DNA from: Puccinia triticina
Lineage: Eukaryota; Basidiomycota; Pucciniomycetes; Pucciniales; Pucciniaceae
Length of the DNA stretch: 64,000 bases
NCBI RefSeq assembly: GCF_026914185.1
Contig: NC_070566.1
Location: 806,001-870,000, forward strand
Direction of reading: 5' to 3'
Positions 47,190 to 59,540 of this stretch are shown piece after piece. Position numbers and translations under genes: made by a program. Position 1 is the stretch's first letter. Each line of letters opens with the position of its first letter. Below the pieces are notes generated by a model. That model saw only the letters and a list, made by a program, of their open reading frames with translations. It did not search any database and was not told the DNA's origin.

Positions 47190-49310
47190 CGGGGGGTGGC
47201 GGACAGGCTGGGCTGGAAGAGGCTGGAGTCTAAAGCACCCACTGGGGACTGCTGCTGCTGCTTGAGCGGCTTTGGAGAGCGATCGACTGGCTCGGCGCCT
47301 CCAAGGGTTTCAAGGCGGGGATGGCCGGAGGTAAGGCTGGGAGGCGATCTGGGACTTGGCACTGGCTGCACGCCGCAAGATTCGAGGAGAAGAACAAGAA
47401 AGGGGGTGGGGACGGGGTGGACGGCTGGTTAGGAGCTCCGCTGCCACGAGATCCCTGGGCAGTGTGGTGCGGTGGGGATTGGCGTGCTGGTTGGTGGACG
47501 GCGCGGCGGACGAAAGCTTAAAAGACAGCCGACGCGACGAGGGTGGATGGAGGATAGAAAGTGTGTTTCAGGATCCTTGGCTACAATTTTGTTTACGTAT
47601 TGTTTATATAAACAGCTGAATAAATAGTAAATAACGATAAAGGTTGTTGGTATGTATGTATGTATGTATGTAAGATGTAAATCAACGATCAACACGTTTG
47701 GCCAAGCGTCGGGAACAGGGTGATGATAGAACAGCCAGCTGGGGGATATCCGATGCAGATATGTTGATGGGTGTGTCGGGGTGTGTTTATGTGTTGTAGC
47801 TGTGGCTGGAAAGTGATGGGTGCGAAGTTTGTTGGCTCACACGGCGCGCGGGATGAGGCTCGGGCCGAAACAGATCTCAGGGTGTGTTTTCCGGTACTGT
47901 GTATCCGACGGGTGGAGAGAGGTGTTGGCTGGAGTGTCTGGGATTTTTCTATCGAGCTGAGGGGCGTCTGGTCGGGTAGGTGGCCGTCGCGGAGCCTGTA
48001 TGATCCAATATCCACTGGGAAGCGGCTGCTGGAGAGTCTGCAACAAATAAAATTATTCTCTGAAACGGCGGGCTGCAGCTGTTGATCATGAGAGGCCTGG
48101 CCTGTCGCTGTTCCGATCGTGCTGTGAAAGAGCATGTAACAGCCGCAGCCCGACATCAGATGGCTCTCGATCACGCGTGTGGGTTGAGGATGCTGTACCA
48201 CATGCCACATTGCAGACTTCTCTCTTGCAGCTCCGATGGACCTCCTCCATATACGCTGTGCGCGGATCCTGGAGCGCCGGCCGAGTCCGCACCCGATGAA
48301 GGCGCACTGATCACCACTGCAGCCATCTCGCTCCATCCTACCGGTCATCGGCCGGTTCCGTTCAGAAGCCTGCAAACGGCCGACCCCGCCCGTCTGTATC
48401 CAGACATCTGCTGTATGTACATAAAGATGTCTCGGATCCTGTACTTCATCGGCCAGGGGAAGGTGTACATAGTCATACATGTGGGGTGGCCAGTGGCGTC
48501 ATGATGAGCCGTATAGAGTGTTTCATAAAAAAGAAACATCTGATCATGAAACTTCTATATGCATTTAGTACATACAGCTTCATTATCGCCAAACTCCAGG
48601 CAGAAACCACAAGTGTACCAAATTGCGCGCGCAAACAAACACAACCTCATAACTATGAATCTGCATTTAATAAGGGGCCCAAATGTATGCGTGGTGGGTT
48701 GTCGGAGCATGTGTATCGATCATGTTCCCGGTTCGATCTGATCGAGTTTCGGAGTCTGCAGATACAGTGTATACAAGATAGATGATACAGACCTCTCAGC
48801 CATTCCTAGCTCTTCCGAGCTGCCCGCGTCGGCGTCTTGCCCTGCTCCCCACTGATTTGCTGGTTGTTTTGGCCAGTTTGTTTTTTTAAAAAAGAAAAAG
48901 AAAGAAAAGAAAGAAAGCTAGACTAAGCCTCTCGGGTTTTGGTGAACCTGCCCGGAGGGCTCTTTGTAGGAGAGGCTTATGAGTAATGTCTGCAGGCTTT
49001 CAAAGAAAAAAAAATAACAAGCAACAAGTGCAAAAATATTATTGATATAAATGTAGAAGATAAGATAGTCCAGAAAAATAAGGTCAAGCAAGAACAAAAT
49101 GAAAAAAATAAGAGATGCAACATTGAGAGGATCTTACAGTGCACACATACAACAAACAGCCCCAAGAAAGGCAGGAGTGTTGGAGTAGGAAGGTAGAAAA
49201 GAAGAAGATGGATGCTAGGGGGAAGAACAAACATAAAGAGATGCAGATAAAAATTAGTAAGAAATACAGTCATATTTATTCAGAAGATGGTTTAAGAATA
49301 TTGATGCTGG
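47190..49310. other. Leader of the proline-rich gene and intergenic sequence
   Basis: 47190-47600 is probably 5' UTR/promoter of the minus-strand gene: it has no upstream ATG on that strand, and there is a TGTATGTA microsatellite at 47650-47672. A 263-codon minus frame at 47689-48480 is not supported by motifs. 48880-48925 is an AAAGAAAAGAAAG tract. 48960-49310 is AT-rich. Confidence 0.4.
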
Positions 49311-50148
49311 CACCAGGAAAGCTTTGGGGGCACTCTCCAGGAAGTGCCACAGCTGAATTTGGGCTCAGGCAGAAGTCCTTACAATGTGATGGTGAATTGT
49401 TCAATTACTGAGCAAGAACTACAGACCAATCTAATTTGGAGTGATATGTAACCATTGGACGTGAACTATCATTCAAAAGATTGAATTCATCTTGAAGTCA
49501 AGTTCATGTCAATCCTAACTTAAGTTCTACATTTCAAAATCAGTTAGCTCCAAGTCCGGCAAAGCCTCCCCCTCCTTGTTTAGGCAAGTTCACTGGCCAT
49601 CTTGGATGGACAAGTGTGTTTTTTGCCTTCTCCACTGATTTTTAGGCAACCAACCTTGATTTTATTCCTCCTAAGTTACCAACACAACATGCCAATGGTC
49701 ATTCCTGCATGGAAACTTGAAGTCAAAAAAATGACTAAAAAATTTCTCAAATACCTGTCCTGAGCAATTTACCCATGAAAATGCAATGCCCCGGGGTTTG
49801 GGGCATGTCAGAGTGCCATCCAGAGCCCTGAACCCTGGGGTCCAAGCCCCGGGGCATGGGTTTGGGTTACAGCCTTATGCAGATTGATTTCACCCTCTGG
49901 TACAAACAACATGTGAGTGGTGCTTTACACTTCAGTTAAACTTTGGTTACAGACATTTTGTGTTCTGTGGTCCAGTTTAGTTGCTACTGAGTTCCAGATT
50001 AGTTCCAGCTGAGTTATGGATACTTCATATATAGTTGGATATCATTTCATTTTTGATTATACATATGATGTAGTAGACATTGCATTGATTTATGAAAACA
50101 ATTCAAGGTAGGCACTCCCTGGGGAGTCCCCCCCAAGCTTCCCTGGTG
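49311..50148. mobile_element. CACTA-like non-autonomous element B (TSD TGG)
   Basis: Starts CACCAGGAAAGCTTTGGGGG and ends with the matching inverted sequence CCCCCCAAGCTTCCCTGGTG. The hairpin CACTCTCCAGGAAGTG lies inside the repeat. TSD TGG is at 49308-49310 and 50149-50151. No coding capacity. An internal CCCCGGGG palindrome pair lies near 49785-49855. Confidence 0.8.
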
Positions 50149-50347
50149 TGGGAACATGGAATTTGTGAGTGGAGGCTTGTTTTTGAGGTTCAGTGAACTC
50201 ATTGAGCAGAGATTTGATTTGGGAGACATATGACAGCTGACAACAATAGGCCTTTACTATACAGATATTGGTATAGTATAGTTATCGTATTTTGTTTGGT
50301 CCAATAACAGTACTGTTATTTCCATTTTCCATAATGAAATTTTAATA

Positions 50348-50587
50348 CTATATCCAATTGCATGAGGTTTTTTTCTTTGAAAATACTATGTCCAGAGCGC
50401 CCAAAGCCTTTCCGGCCTCAGCAAAGTCCCCTGAGAGGGAAAAATCCTCACAAAGCCACATAAGGCTGCTGAAGGATTTTGAAGTAGTTGAAGGGAACAG
50501 ACGACCATGTCTGGATCCACACACGTCTGCAGCCACAGAGAACAATCTCTCAAAAGAACAAGACCTACCCGGTGTTCCTAACAACAA
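50348..50587 (-). pseudogene. hAT transposase C-terminal dimerisation domain remnant
   Basis: Reads CSFERLFSVAADVCGSRHGR followed by LFPSTTSKSFSSLMWLCEDF, matching the conserved hAT C-terminal pattern (ERxFSxAxxxxxxRRxxLxPxxxxxLxxL). Only about 70 residues remain; the catalytic region is absent and the 5' end abuts the nested MITE. Confidence 0.75.
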
Positions 50588-50972
50588 AGGGTAGTTACGT
50601 TATTTTGCGTTATCTGCGCAATTTTGGTAATGTAACTATCCCTGTTATCTGGGGCCCCCGTTACTTTACTAGTAACGGGGCCATTTTAGGCCCCGCGTGT
50701 AACGTAACGGGCCTCATTTTTGAGGCCCGTTACCGCGTTATCCCCCAGATAACTCAATAATGGACCATTTAAGGCTTTTTAGCCACATTTTTTTGCCTGT
50801 TCTCAGGGGCTCTGCACGCCCGGATAACGCAACAAGCATGAAAAAAACCGGCTTAATGTGGTGCAATAACATAATTGTACCGCCGTTATGCGTAACACAT
50901 AGATAAAGACAAAAATTCCATTACGTTACCGTTATCTACGCGTTAGGCATAGCGTAACTACCCTTTGTTGTT
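50580..50972. mobile_element. MITE (TSD CCT) nested in the hAT element
   Basis: Terminal inverted repeats AACAACAAAGGGTAGTTACG and its reverse complement, with CCT duplicated at 50577-50579 and 50973-50975. The interior is rich in TAACG/CGTTA words and contains the inverted pair GGGGCCCCCGTTAC ... GTAACGGG. No ORF. Confidence 0.8.
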
Positions 50973-51288
50973 CCTCAATAAGCCCTTGCTATTGCCGCAA
51001 GCACCAGGTAGGTGGCATGGCTCACCTGTACATTCATCAGGAGCCCACATGTCATTGCCTTATGTTTACACCTGGTTAATTGCATTATCGCGGTAACCAG
51101 GGGTAAAAAAAGGTTACTATACCTGTATTTTTTGTTTCAGAGAAAAACCAAAGAATACTGTACGGGCCAATTGCAGCAAGGGCCAATACTATTACAGTTA
51201 TTAGTATAGGGTGGTACAACCAGACCTATACAATAACAGAAAGGCCTGGTTATAGTAGAGTATAGTTTAGGCCCATTGTTGCAGCTGA

Positions 51289-53620
51289 TATCCTCAGACA
51301 AAGGAAAAACAGAGAGCCTAGGTGGTTCAGTCAAGCTTTATTTGTTCCCCCTGGGCTAGAGATGGCAATTTGCACCTACAAGCAGGTACCTTGTTCCAGG
51401 TACACCAAGGCTAGGGCAGTAGCCAGAGAAATCCTCCGCAACAAGAGGATAAACACGGTCACAACCAGGACTCTCCTCAAAAAACCCCTTGGCCGTCCTG
51501 TCCACCAAAGCCTTCATTGAGCTCTTGGCCAGACTCCCTCAGTTCCGGAAGGAAGAAAAATCTTGGGGTGTCCTTTAGGATCCCCTCTCCTGACTTTCTG
51601 AATCCCACTCCTCTCCCGTCTTTCCTTTCCCTTTTACTCTTCCCATTCTCAAAAAAGAAAAAAAGAAAATCCAAATTAGCACATAAAATACCAGAAGATC
51701 CATTAAAATCCTTCTCTCTATTTTTCAATTGTAAAACTATGTGTTTATGTGGTATAGTATATTGTCTCCTATTTTGTATATGCATAGTGCGCAATGTTAA
51801 ATCAAATCTGCACTTTAAAATAAAAAAGTAGGTACCTGTCAAACTTTGGAAGGCACTTTTCTTCCCTTGAAGGTGCTGTCTTCTATAGTATTTATGTGTC
51901 TTCCATTTTAGTGAAAATTCATGTAGGTAGCTGTGCACCCGTCATGGGTACCTGCAAGGGCAGAAAGGTCACAGGTATGTGCTGAATGGTGACAGGTACC
52001 TGCCAGCGGGTGCCAATCAAGCATCACCACAAATTAACAAATGAGGGGACTAGGTGTCAGGTGATGTGAAGCTAATTCCAGCCTTTATTCCAACCTTACT
52101 CCCAGGAAGAATTGTTGAAATCCCCTGATGGTAGCAAGGGGGCCATTGTTATTCAAGGGGTGTATTGCTGGAGTACCATTGGACTTTTAACACATTTTAC
52201 TGCATGTCACCTGACACCCATTCACATCACTTCTTTCATGGTGCATAGTAATTCAGTACCCGGGTGCCCCACGACTTTTTGACCAGCTTTAGATACCTAG
52301 TACTGCACCTGGCCTCGCCTGGAAAGTACCATGGGTACTGCTGGCGGGTACCACAGGTACTGCCTGTGCTATTTTGGGCCTCCATTTCAGTAAAACTCAG
52401 ACTCAGTCACTGAACTCAATTTTTAAAATTATCACCTACAGTACTGTGCAAGCATCACCAACTACCTGATTTTCTACCACATATAAACTACTTGATACCC
52501 AGCCTCTCTTTTGGACTTCTTCCCAGCCTTGATCCCATTATAAGGTGCCTCTTTCCATGCTGCCAAGGTGCCTTCTTTGAGTAGAAAGCAACCATCATTC
52601 CACCACTGATTGAGTTTGGTCCAAGTCAGTACCTCTTAAATTAGGGTGGGCAGTTATATTATCAAGTTATCCATTAATTTTGTCTGTAAGTTAGATTTTG
52701 GTGGCCTATATCTTTATTTATTGGAAATCAAAATAGAAAAAAGCTTTATGTGGTTATACTGAATCATTTTTTCAACTTTGGAGAAAAAGGCTTTACCACT
52801 GTAAAAAATTATCCCTGAAAAGAAACCAAAAATTAGTTATCCAAGCAAATAGTTACAGATATCTGAATTTTTGACCTAGATTTAATGATTAAAAAGCATC
52901 CAATGAGCCAATATGTAAATCCAATGAATGTATGTTAGGAGGACTATCAAGCAACACAAAGATACAATAACAAATCTATTGCACATCTCTACAGCTTTTT
53001 ACAGTCAGTTGCAGACAGATTTTCATCTGGACAACTGCCCACCCTGACTCTTTGATGATATGTAATTGCTACCAAACCAGCTAAATGCTCACTCAACATC
53101 AACAGATTTTGCTAATTAATCAAATCTAAGAATGTTAGATGGAGGAAAAATAAGTCAATATTAAATTTTGGCTCACCAGGACATTCTAAAACATCAAGTT
53201 CCATATGTACAAGGCCGCCATGTGTGTTGCCAGAACGCTTCTAGTGAATCCACCACTTCAGAGGATTTACTGGATTGTTCTCCTAAAGGAGAAGGCTGCT
53301 GGCCAGACAGATAAAAAGTGCATTGGACTAGCTGTTTCCTCCTTGGGCAGAAGCAGCATTGCGAAGCACAGAAACACACTTGTCTTTGGCTGTCAAAAAA
53401 TGTCAATAATACATACATAGTTATTTTTGTGTAGTAATATAACATCCAATAAAAGACATAAATTACCTTTGAGGCGGTAGTTGTCAGCCCTTGGCTAGTC
53501 CAGACAGCGCTAAGGCTGACACTGCACGCGCAGCAGAAGAACTGTGCGCGCATAGTGCCGCTCCAAGCACAGCACGCGCCAAAGACAATGAGTGCGTGAG
53601 TAAGCGCAACTAAGTAGAGT
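51289..53620. other. AT-rich spacer with GGTACC-rich repeats
   Basis: Three patches (51380-51410, 51940-52010, 52260-52385) contain clustered GGTACC/GGTACTGCC/GCGGGTACCA words, similar to 61620-61765. The frame at 51477-51938 and other short frames lack features. 52640-53200 shows nothing. Confidence 0.4.
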
Positions 53621-53880
53621 TCCACAACACTCACGGGTTGTCAAGCTCGAGTGAGCACAATCCACGCGAATGTTCCACGCGTGGACTTTTCCACAACACT
53701 CACGGGTTGTTGAGCTCGAGTGAGCACAATCCACGCGAATGTTCCACGCGTGGACTTTTCCACAACACTCACGGGTTGTTGAGCTCGAGTGAGCACAATC
53801 CACGCGAATGTTCCACGCGTGGATTTAGTCTGTCAAGCTCAAGTGAGTACAATCCACACAAAGGTTCCACGCGTGGACTT
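53621..53880. repeat. 69-bp minisatellite, ~3.7 copies
   Basis: Copies start at 53621, 53690 and 53759, with a partial fourth to 53880. The first three are nearly identical. Each carries AATCCACGCGAATG and the palindrome CCACGCGTGG, plus GAGCTCGAGTGAGC. 69 is divisible by three, so frames stay open through it on both strands. Confidence 0.9.
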
Positions 53881-54414
53881 AGTTTCAACCAAGAACGTTG
53901 TGAAGACCTGACATCTAAGTGCGGCCATCACATTTGGCTATAAAAGACCTGGGGCCTCCGCCCCACAAAAGGTCCAAGAGATCATTTTTAGAATACAACA
54001 CCCATCTACCTTGTTTGATACAAACGACCGGGGCTTTTACTTCTATTCCGCATCTCAACCCTTTTTCCTTAAAGTTCTTCTCCTTTACTCCGCCCTCCTC
54101 TCACCGCTCCGCAACCTCCTTCAAAATCCGCTTCCGTACCAAACCCCGGACCCAACTCCTTCTCCTTGACCATCTTCCTTCATTCGCTACCTTTCAAGGT
54201 AAGCTAGAGTTTAAGAACCACTTTTAGGGCTCAGGTACGACTAAGCTCTACCAGCCCCTCCTCCGGAGGCGCGGCTTTCTCCTCCCGCTCCGCGGTTGAG
54301 TCAAGCGTGTTTTCCTATTTAGGAACTCACCCTTTGTTATTTCCTATTCAGGCGTCATCACTTTAGAGACGCGCCCTGAAAGTAGTTGCAGTTGAAGACT
54401 GGTGTAGAAATAAA
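53881..54414 (+). promoter_or_regulatory. Possible LTR-like promoter and spliced leader
   Basis: TATA box CTATAAAAGACC at 53939, a pyrimidine-rich stretch, and a good donor CAAGGTAAGC at about 54197-54206. This is the arrangement expected for an LTR R-U5 region or a gene leader. No downstream coding exon was found before the CACTA-like element at 54415, so the identity is uncertain. Confidence 0.3.
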
Positions 54415-55482
54415 CACCAGGGGTGATTTTGACGCACTCTCCAGAGAGTGCCATACCATACCCTTTTTCCGGGACTGTGCTGGATGCTTTTGGTGAAAGT
54501 AGTGTCAGAAATAATGAACAATGCTTGAACTCATCTACAACTGTTCTGAAGCTGATCCTGGATTCATCCATAAATCATCAAGAAGTCATGCAGAACTCAA
54601 CTGGAACTCAATCAGAACACAATTGAAACCACTAAGACACAGTGGCCACAATTGCATCATAACTCAATTTGACCTGTTTGTTGATTGGGATGATTTTTTT
54701 GGGGTTCACTTCATATTATTCACATGCTCATGAAGGTGTTCATTGTTTTCACTTTGCTAATTTTTCCCTCATGTGGGTGCATAAAAGGTTGTTACAAATT
54801 GCAGGCTGGGCCTCTTTCAGATCAACAACACGTACACACTGGTAAGAATGATGTGAAAGGCCGGCCTGAATTGTCATATTTCCCTAAAAAAATGCAGGTA
54901 TCATCTGACATCTATAATTGAGTCAAAAAAGGATGAAAATAGGGTGAAAGTATGTTTCAAGTCAAGCTTGGATGTTTTTGGTACCAGATTTCAGCTACAC
55001 AACTTGCCTTCTTAACACATATAAGCTTGTGAGCTGTTTTCCATTTTGACAATGTCACCTTTGTGTACGCGCGTACATTGGGGTGACAGATCACCAGAGG
55101 GGACTTCACAGCTCCATGACAAGTAAAAACTGGTCAGAAAGCTATTAAAGCCCCAGCTAGTCACATTTATGTGGTGTGAAACCCCTTGCACATAGAGAAA
55201 TTGATCAACATAAATTCACCAGCAATGATTGATAATTAGACATTGAGTAAATATCATTTCATTATAGGTTGTAATTGAGTTATCCTCAAATAATGAAACA
55301 GTTCTATGCAAAATTGCATGAGGTCCTGTGATACTTCCTCATAAATTATGACAGACTTCCAATTGACTTCTGAATAATTTATCAATCATTTCTTAATACA
55401 CATCTGACTGACATCAGACCCAGAACAACATAAAATTACAGTCATGCACTCTCTGGAGAGTGTGTCAAAGTCTCCCCTGGTG
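54415..55482. mobile_element. CACTA-like non-autonomous element C (TSD AAA)
   Basis: Starts CACCAGGGGTGATTTTGA followed by the hairpin CACTCTCCAGAGAGTG, and ends with CACTCTCTGGAGAGTG and TCTCCCCTGGTG. AAA is at 54412-54414 and 55483-55485. The interior has TGTACGCGCGTACA at 55064-55077, a motif also found twice in element D. No transposase. Confidence 0.8.
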
Positions 55483-58130
55483 AAAGGTTGGGTAGTGTGT
55501 AGAAATGACCAATTCCGCCTTCTTCAAGAATGTATATCCAGGCTGAGTGATTATTGATTTCTTGGCTCCGCACTGCTATGCTCCACTAGCCTCCAGCGCT
55601 CCGCAATGAGCCTGATCTATAGCTTAATAATCCGCAAGTGATGAAGCTCCATACTCCACAAGCACAAGTCCGCAGTAGTAATCAAGCAAGTAAGCAAAAT
55701 AAGGGTCAAGTAAAACTCTTCTGATACTCTAGTAAGTCCGTAAGTCTAATTACAATGACAAGAAGTAAGTAAGATGATGAAAAGAAAAGAGAACCCTTGA
55801 GCCCTCCACGCAGGTCCATCTCTGTTCCCACCCAATTCAGACATTTGACCCTTTCCCGCACTAGTCCGCCATCTCCGCCCAACTTCCACACATCACTTTT
55901 CCAGAATCTGCTCCTCTCCAACGCTTAACCTCCCTTGACCTCTGTCTAGCCCCTGTCAGTCAGTCTCTCACCGGTGCCTCTGCTGTGGCAATTTATATGG
56001 GGCTAGCGGCGTAGAATGTCCGCTCAATGCAGCACATGCGGGAATGCAGTGGGGCGGCTGAGCAGATGCTCAGTCTACATATCCAAAAAATGGGGATAAG
56101 CATGCGTGCTTATGCCTCTGATATGTAGACTGAGTGGAACCTTGAATTTACTGCTGAGAAAGCACACAGAAAGTTGGTGTACGGGGAGTTTCAGGACTGG
56201 GGACAACGGAACCGGTTTTCAAGCCACAATCTGGACAAGCAGACTTAGCGGAACGGTTGGAGTAGGACTTTGGCAGAACTCATGGACGGACAGGCACCAG
56301 GTGAACTGGGGGGATGACGTTGGGGCGGATGCGCCTGGTAGAGACTGGGGTCGGAGGCTAGTCAGAGGGTATGGGAGAACAAGTGTTGGAGATGTTCTAG
56401 GCTGGGAAGTGATGCATGCGGAGTTTGACAAGTACGGGAAAGGAAGGATGTGGGTGACATTGGCTGGGAGCGGGGTTATGCTGCAGGTGGAGGGAGTGGA
56501 GGAACAGGGAGCTTTTGTGGGGCTTTTCTCTCACTTCTTTGTTTTACTATCTTACTATCTTACTACTCATCTTGCGGTATAATTTTAGTTGGAGACTTAC
56601 TTGTGGAGCTTTTGTGTATTGCTGCAACACAGAGAGTTTTTACCACCCAAACCAACAGTGGGCCGCTAAACTAAACTACACCAAACTACACAAATCTACG
56701 CAATTAAAAACTGATAAAAAGCTAGATGGGTGTTATTGTAGCGCCACAAACATCCCTCTGGAGTAGTGCTTTGGCCACAGAGGAGCACAGGAAGGAATGC
56801 TTCGCTGGTAGATTTGTGTAGAGGCCAAACACATTCTTACTTACTTGCAGAGTTTTGCTACCTGCAGACAGAATGGCTGAAGATTACGCGGACTAGGCAG
56901 ATCATATCAGGCTCATTGCGGAGTGCTGAAGAGGTATGTACATTGCAGAAACCCAGTGCCAATAACCATTCAAGCCCGGATTTATCTTAGAAGGAGGCAT
57001 AGTGCCTATTCTCTTCAGGCAACACACTTTTATCTTGACACCGCCCCAGCTCACCTGCTAATGCACTGCTGCTATCAGTCCCTGCATTCGGTCCGCTGCA
57101 GTCCAGCTCTTGCCTTCCCTTATGATCAGCCACCCAATCCAAACTCCGTGGTATGCAATCCAAATATCATAGGATTCAGATTCATGCTTTCTGTAAGCTT
57201 TTTCTTGTTGTGCTTTTCTGACATCATCCTCAGTGCTTATTTCACCAAATTCACTCTAAGCTCAGCTGCTTGTGCATTCCCGCCTGCGCTATTGCCAAGT
57301 GGACATTCTACCACACTTGTAAATATAAATCACCACACCGGGGCTTGTAAAATGATGCACACACCTCTCAAGCCAAGCATATTGCGTCTGCTATCCATTT
57401 GAGTTCCCAGTTGGCCAACTTGAAGTATTCATCCTTAAGCAATGCATGGGTGTAGAACTGGATTGACTGGTATTTCAGTATGTAAAGCAGACAGAAAATT
57501 ATAACTTATAAGATAATTTATAGGTATGAATGGCTATTCTTTAAAGCAGAGAGGCATTGGTTAAACTTTTGAAGCTATGACAGGAGGTCGAGGAGAAGAG
57601 GAAGGACGCAAGGAAAAACAACCCAGATAGACTCTGAGGGAAAGAACAAAAGGGGGACAACTCCAAGGAAGCCCTCAAAGAGGGCCAAAATCTTCTAGCC
57701 TGCGCGGCGGAAAAGCGCCTGCGCTACAGGAGGTTGTATTCTGTAGGGACCTCAAGGAAATGCGCGCAGAAAGCAGATGAGTTTTATTTCTTTTCCTGGG
57801 GATCTTTAAGATATTACAATATTGGGGACGGATTTTGGGACAGAAGGTGAACATTGTATATGCACCTGGAGGGAGTGAGGGAGTGGCAGGGAGTTAGGGA
57901 AGGGAAAGAGGAGGAAAGAGAGACCAGCAACACTGGAATTTCAACATAAAGTATAGTATTTGTTGGTTAGTTTCAATCCCAATTGACTCACATTCCTCAT
58001 TGCTGGAGGGTAGTTTGGATCAATGATGACTGTTGAGAGGCGCTTGGCAGCTTGGTCAATGTAAACAACAACATGAGATAAGCAAGCCAAGCCCAAGATA
58101 GATAATTTTAGTGTTAAATCATGGAAAATG
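55483..58130. other. Spacer, no supported gene
   Basis: A plus frame of 158 codons at 56106-56582 is the longest. It has no recognisable domain and is cut on both sides by stop-rich sequence. 56923-57402 (159 codons) is similar. Both may be decayed transposon or chance. Confidence 0.35.
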
Positions 58131-58133
58131 GTC

Positions 58134-59231
58134 CACCAGGGGAGATATGTTCCCACTCCCCAGGGAGTGCCAGAGCTGAATTTTAGGTGAGTTTTGGTCG
58201 GATGTGAGCCTGATGTGGATTAGTAACTCATCCCCAAAATAGTAAATTGGATGGAGAAGTTAGTGAAAAGTCAGTCACAATTGATTTGGAAGTCAACACA
58301 ATGTTGTGTAGAATTCTTTTGTTTTCTATGTACAACTGTAGGAAGAAATATGATGAAATGATATTTCACCAAAGTCCAACTCATAAATTGCTCCTGTTTA
58401 CTGATTTTTAAGGATAGCAAAGCAAAATTCCCATTCTCAAAAGTAATTCCTCCAAAAAAATGGGTTTCTTGTAATTCACATTATATGCCCTGATGTACAA
58501 AATTAAACTAAAAGTCGACTTGGTATTATTGGGTTTAGATTTTTGGAATGTGGTAATGTTGCAGTCATTGAAATTGAAACCCATTTTCTTGGAAATGCGG
58601 GAATTAATTTGAATTTGGCTGATAAAAATGACAAAAAACTGTTTTAATAGGGTGAAAGTCTGAGTTAAGTCAAGGTTGGATTGCGGTGCCAATTCACTTT
58701 GGCCATATATCCTGTCCTCCTCACAAAAATGATCTAGTGAATTTTGTATTTTTTTGCTTTTCAAAATTCACATGTGCACATGCAAGTTAACCTTTTTGCA
58801 CTTTGCTAATAGTCACCCTGATGTACGCGTGTACATTGAGGTGGAAATATCACAGGATGGGCCTTTCACAGCCACATGAAAAGTAAAACTTTTGTTTTGA
58901 GACACCAATTGTCCCCCTGATGTACGCGAGTACATGAGGGGGAAAAAATCACAGGCTGGGCCTTTCACATCTCCATGGAAAGGACACACTGGTCATGGAG
59001 CCAAGAAAGGACTATATTCTGGATAAGTTCTGGATGAATTATAGATGAGTTCTGGATGATTTTTTGGCAATTTATGGTTTATTTCTGGATGATTTCCAAC
59101 TGATTTCCACGCTGACTTCCAGTCTTGTTCATACCTATTCAATATTGCTTTACCAAAGGCCTCCAGCACAGTTATGGAAAAAAGTTACGGTAAGGCACTC
59201 CCTGGGGAGTGGGAACATATCTCCCCTGGTG
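58134..59231. mobile_element. CACTA-like non-autonomous element D (TSD GTC)
   Basis: Starts CACCAGGGGAGATATGTTCC and ends GGAACATATCTCCCCTGGTG, a perfect 20-bp inverted pair, followed inward by the CACTCCCCAGGGAGTG hairpin. GTC is at 58131-58133 and 59232-59234. Two tandem internal units contain TGTACGCGTGTACA (58822) and TGTACGCGAGTACA (58921), followed by ATCACAGGMTGGGCCTTTCACA. No transposase. Confidence 0.85.
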
Positions 59232-59540
59232 GTCAGTGCATGGACCAAATTATGTGCCAAGTTCAGGTCCTACTAATTCAATTTATGCCTAAAATAAATT
59301 CCATGCCTTTTGTCATGCTGCCACTCAAGATTTGGATAATGAGTCAGTAAATAAGATAATCTGACTGGCAAGACATATAATGAGGGGCTTACATAGCAGT
59401 TTCACACCTAACAATAGCATTGAGCTGAATATGTGTCAATTTACCTCAAGTACAGACATCTCTTGGAACATTGTGTGGCTTCAGAACACCTTTCTCTTGA
59501 AAGATTGCTAAAAATTCAGCTTTTTAATGGGGTGAGTACC

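Larger units (their letters stand above)
50241..51281. mobile_element. hAT element with nested MITE
   Basis: Termini CAACAATAGGCC and GGCCCATTGTTG are inverted repeats, flanked by CAGCTGA at 50234-50240 and 51282-51288. That is a 7-bp readable duplication, close to the 8 bp usual for hAT. It encloses a minus-strand remnant of the hAT dimerisation domain (50348-50587) and a MITE (50580-50972). The right part is shared with 177-446. Confidence 0.75.

Noticed and set aside
47689..48480. 263-codon minus-strand ORF beginning with ATG
   Set aside because: No recognisable domain, odd composition, no supporting splice structure, and it overlaps plus-strand frames of similar length in a GC-richer region; likely chance.
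53510..53943. Repetitive ORFs on both strands
   Set aside because: Created by the 69-bp minisatellite whose period is a multiple of three.
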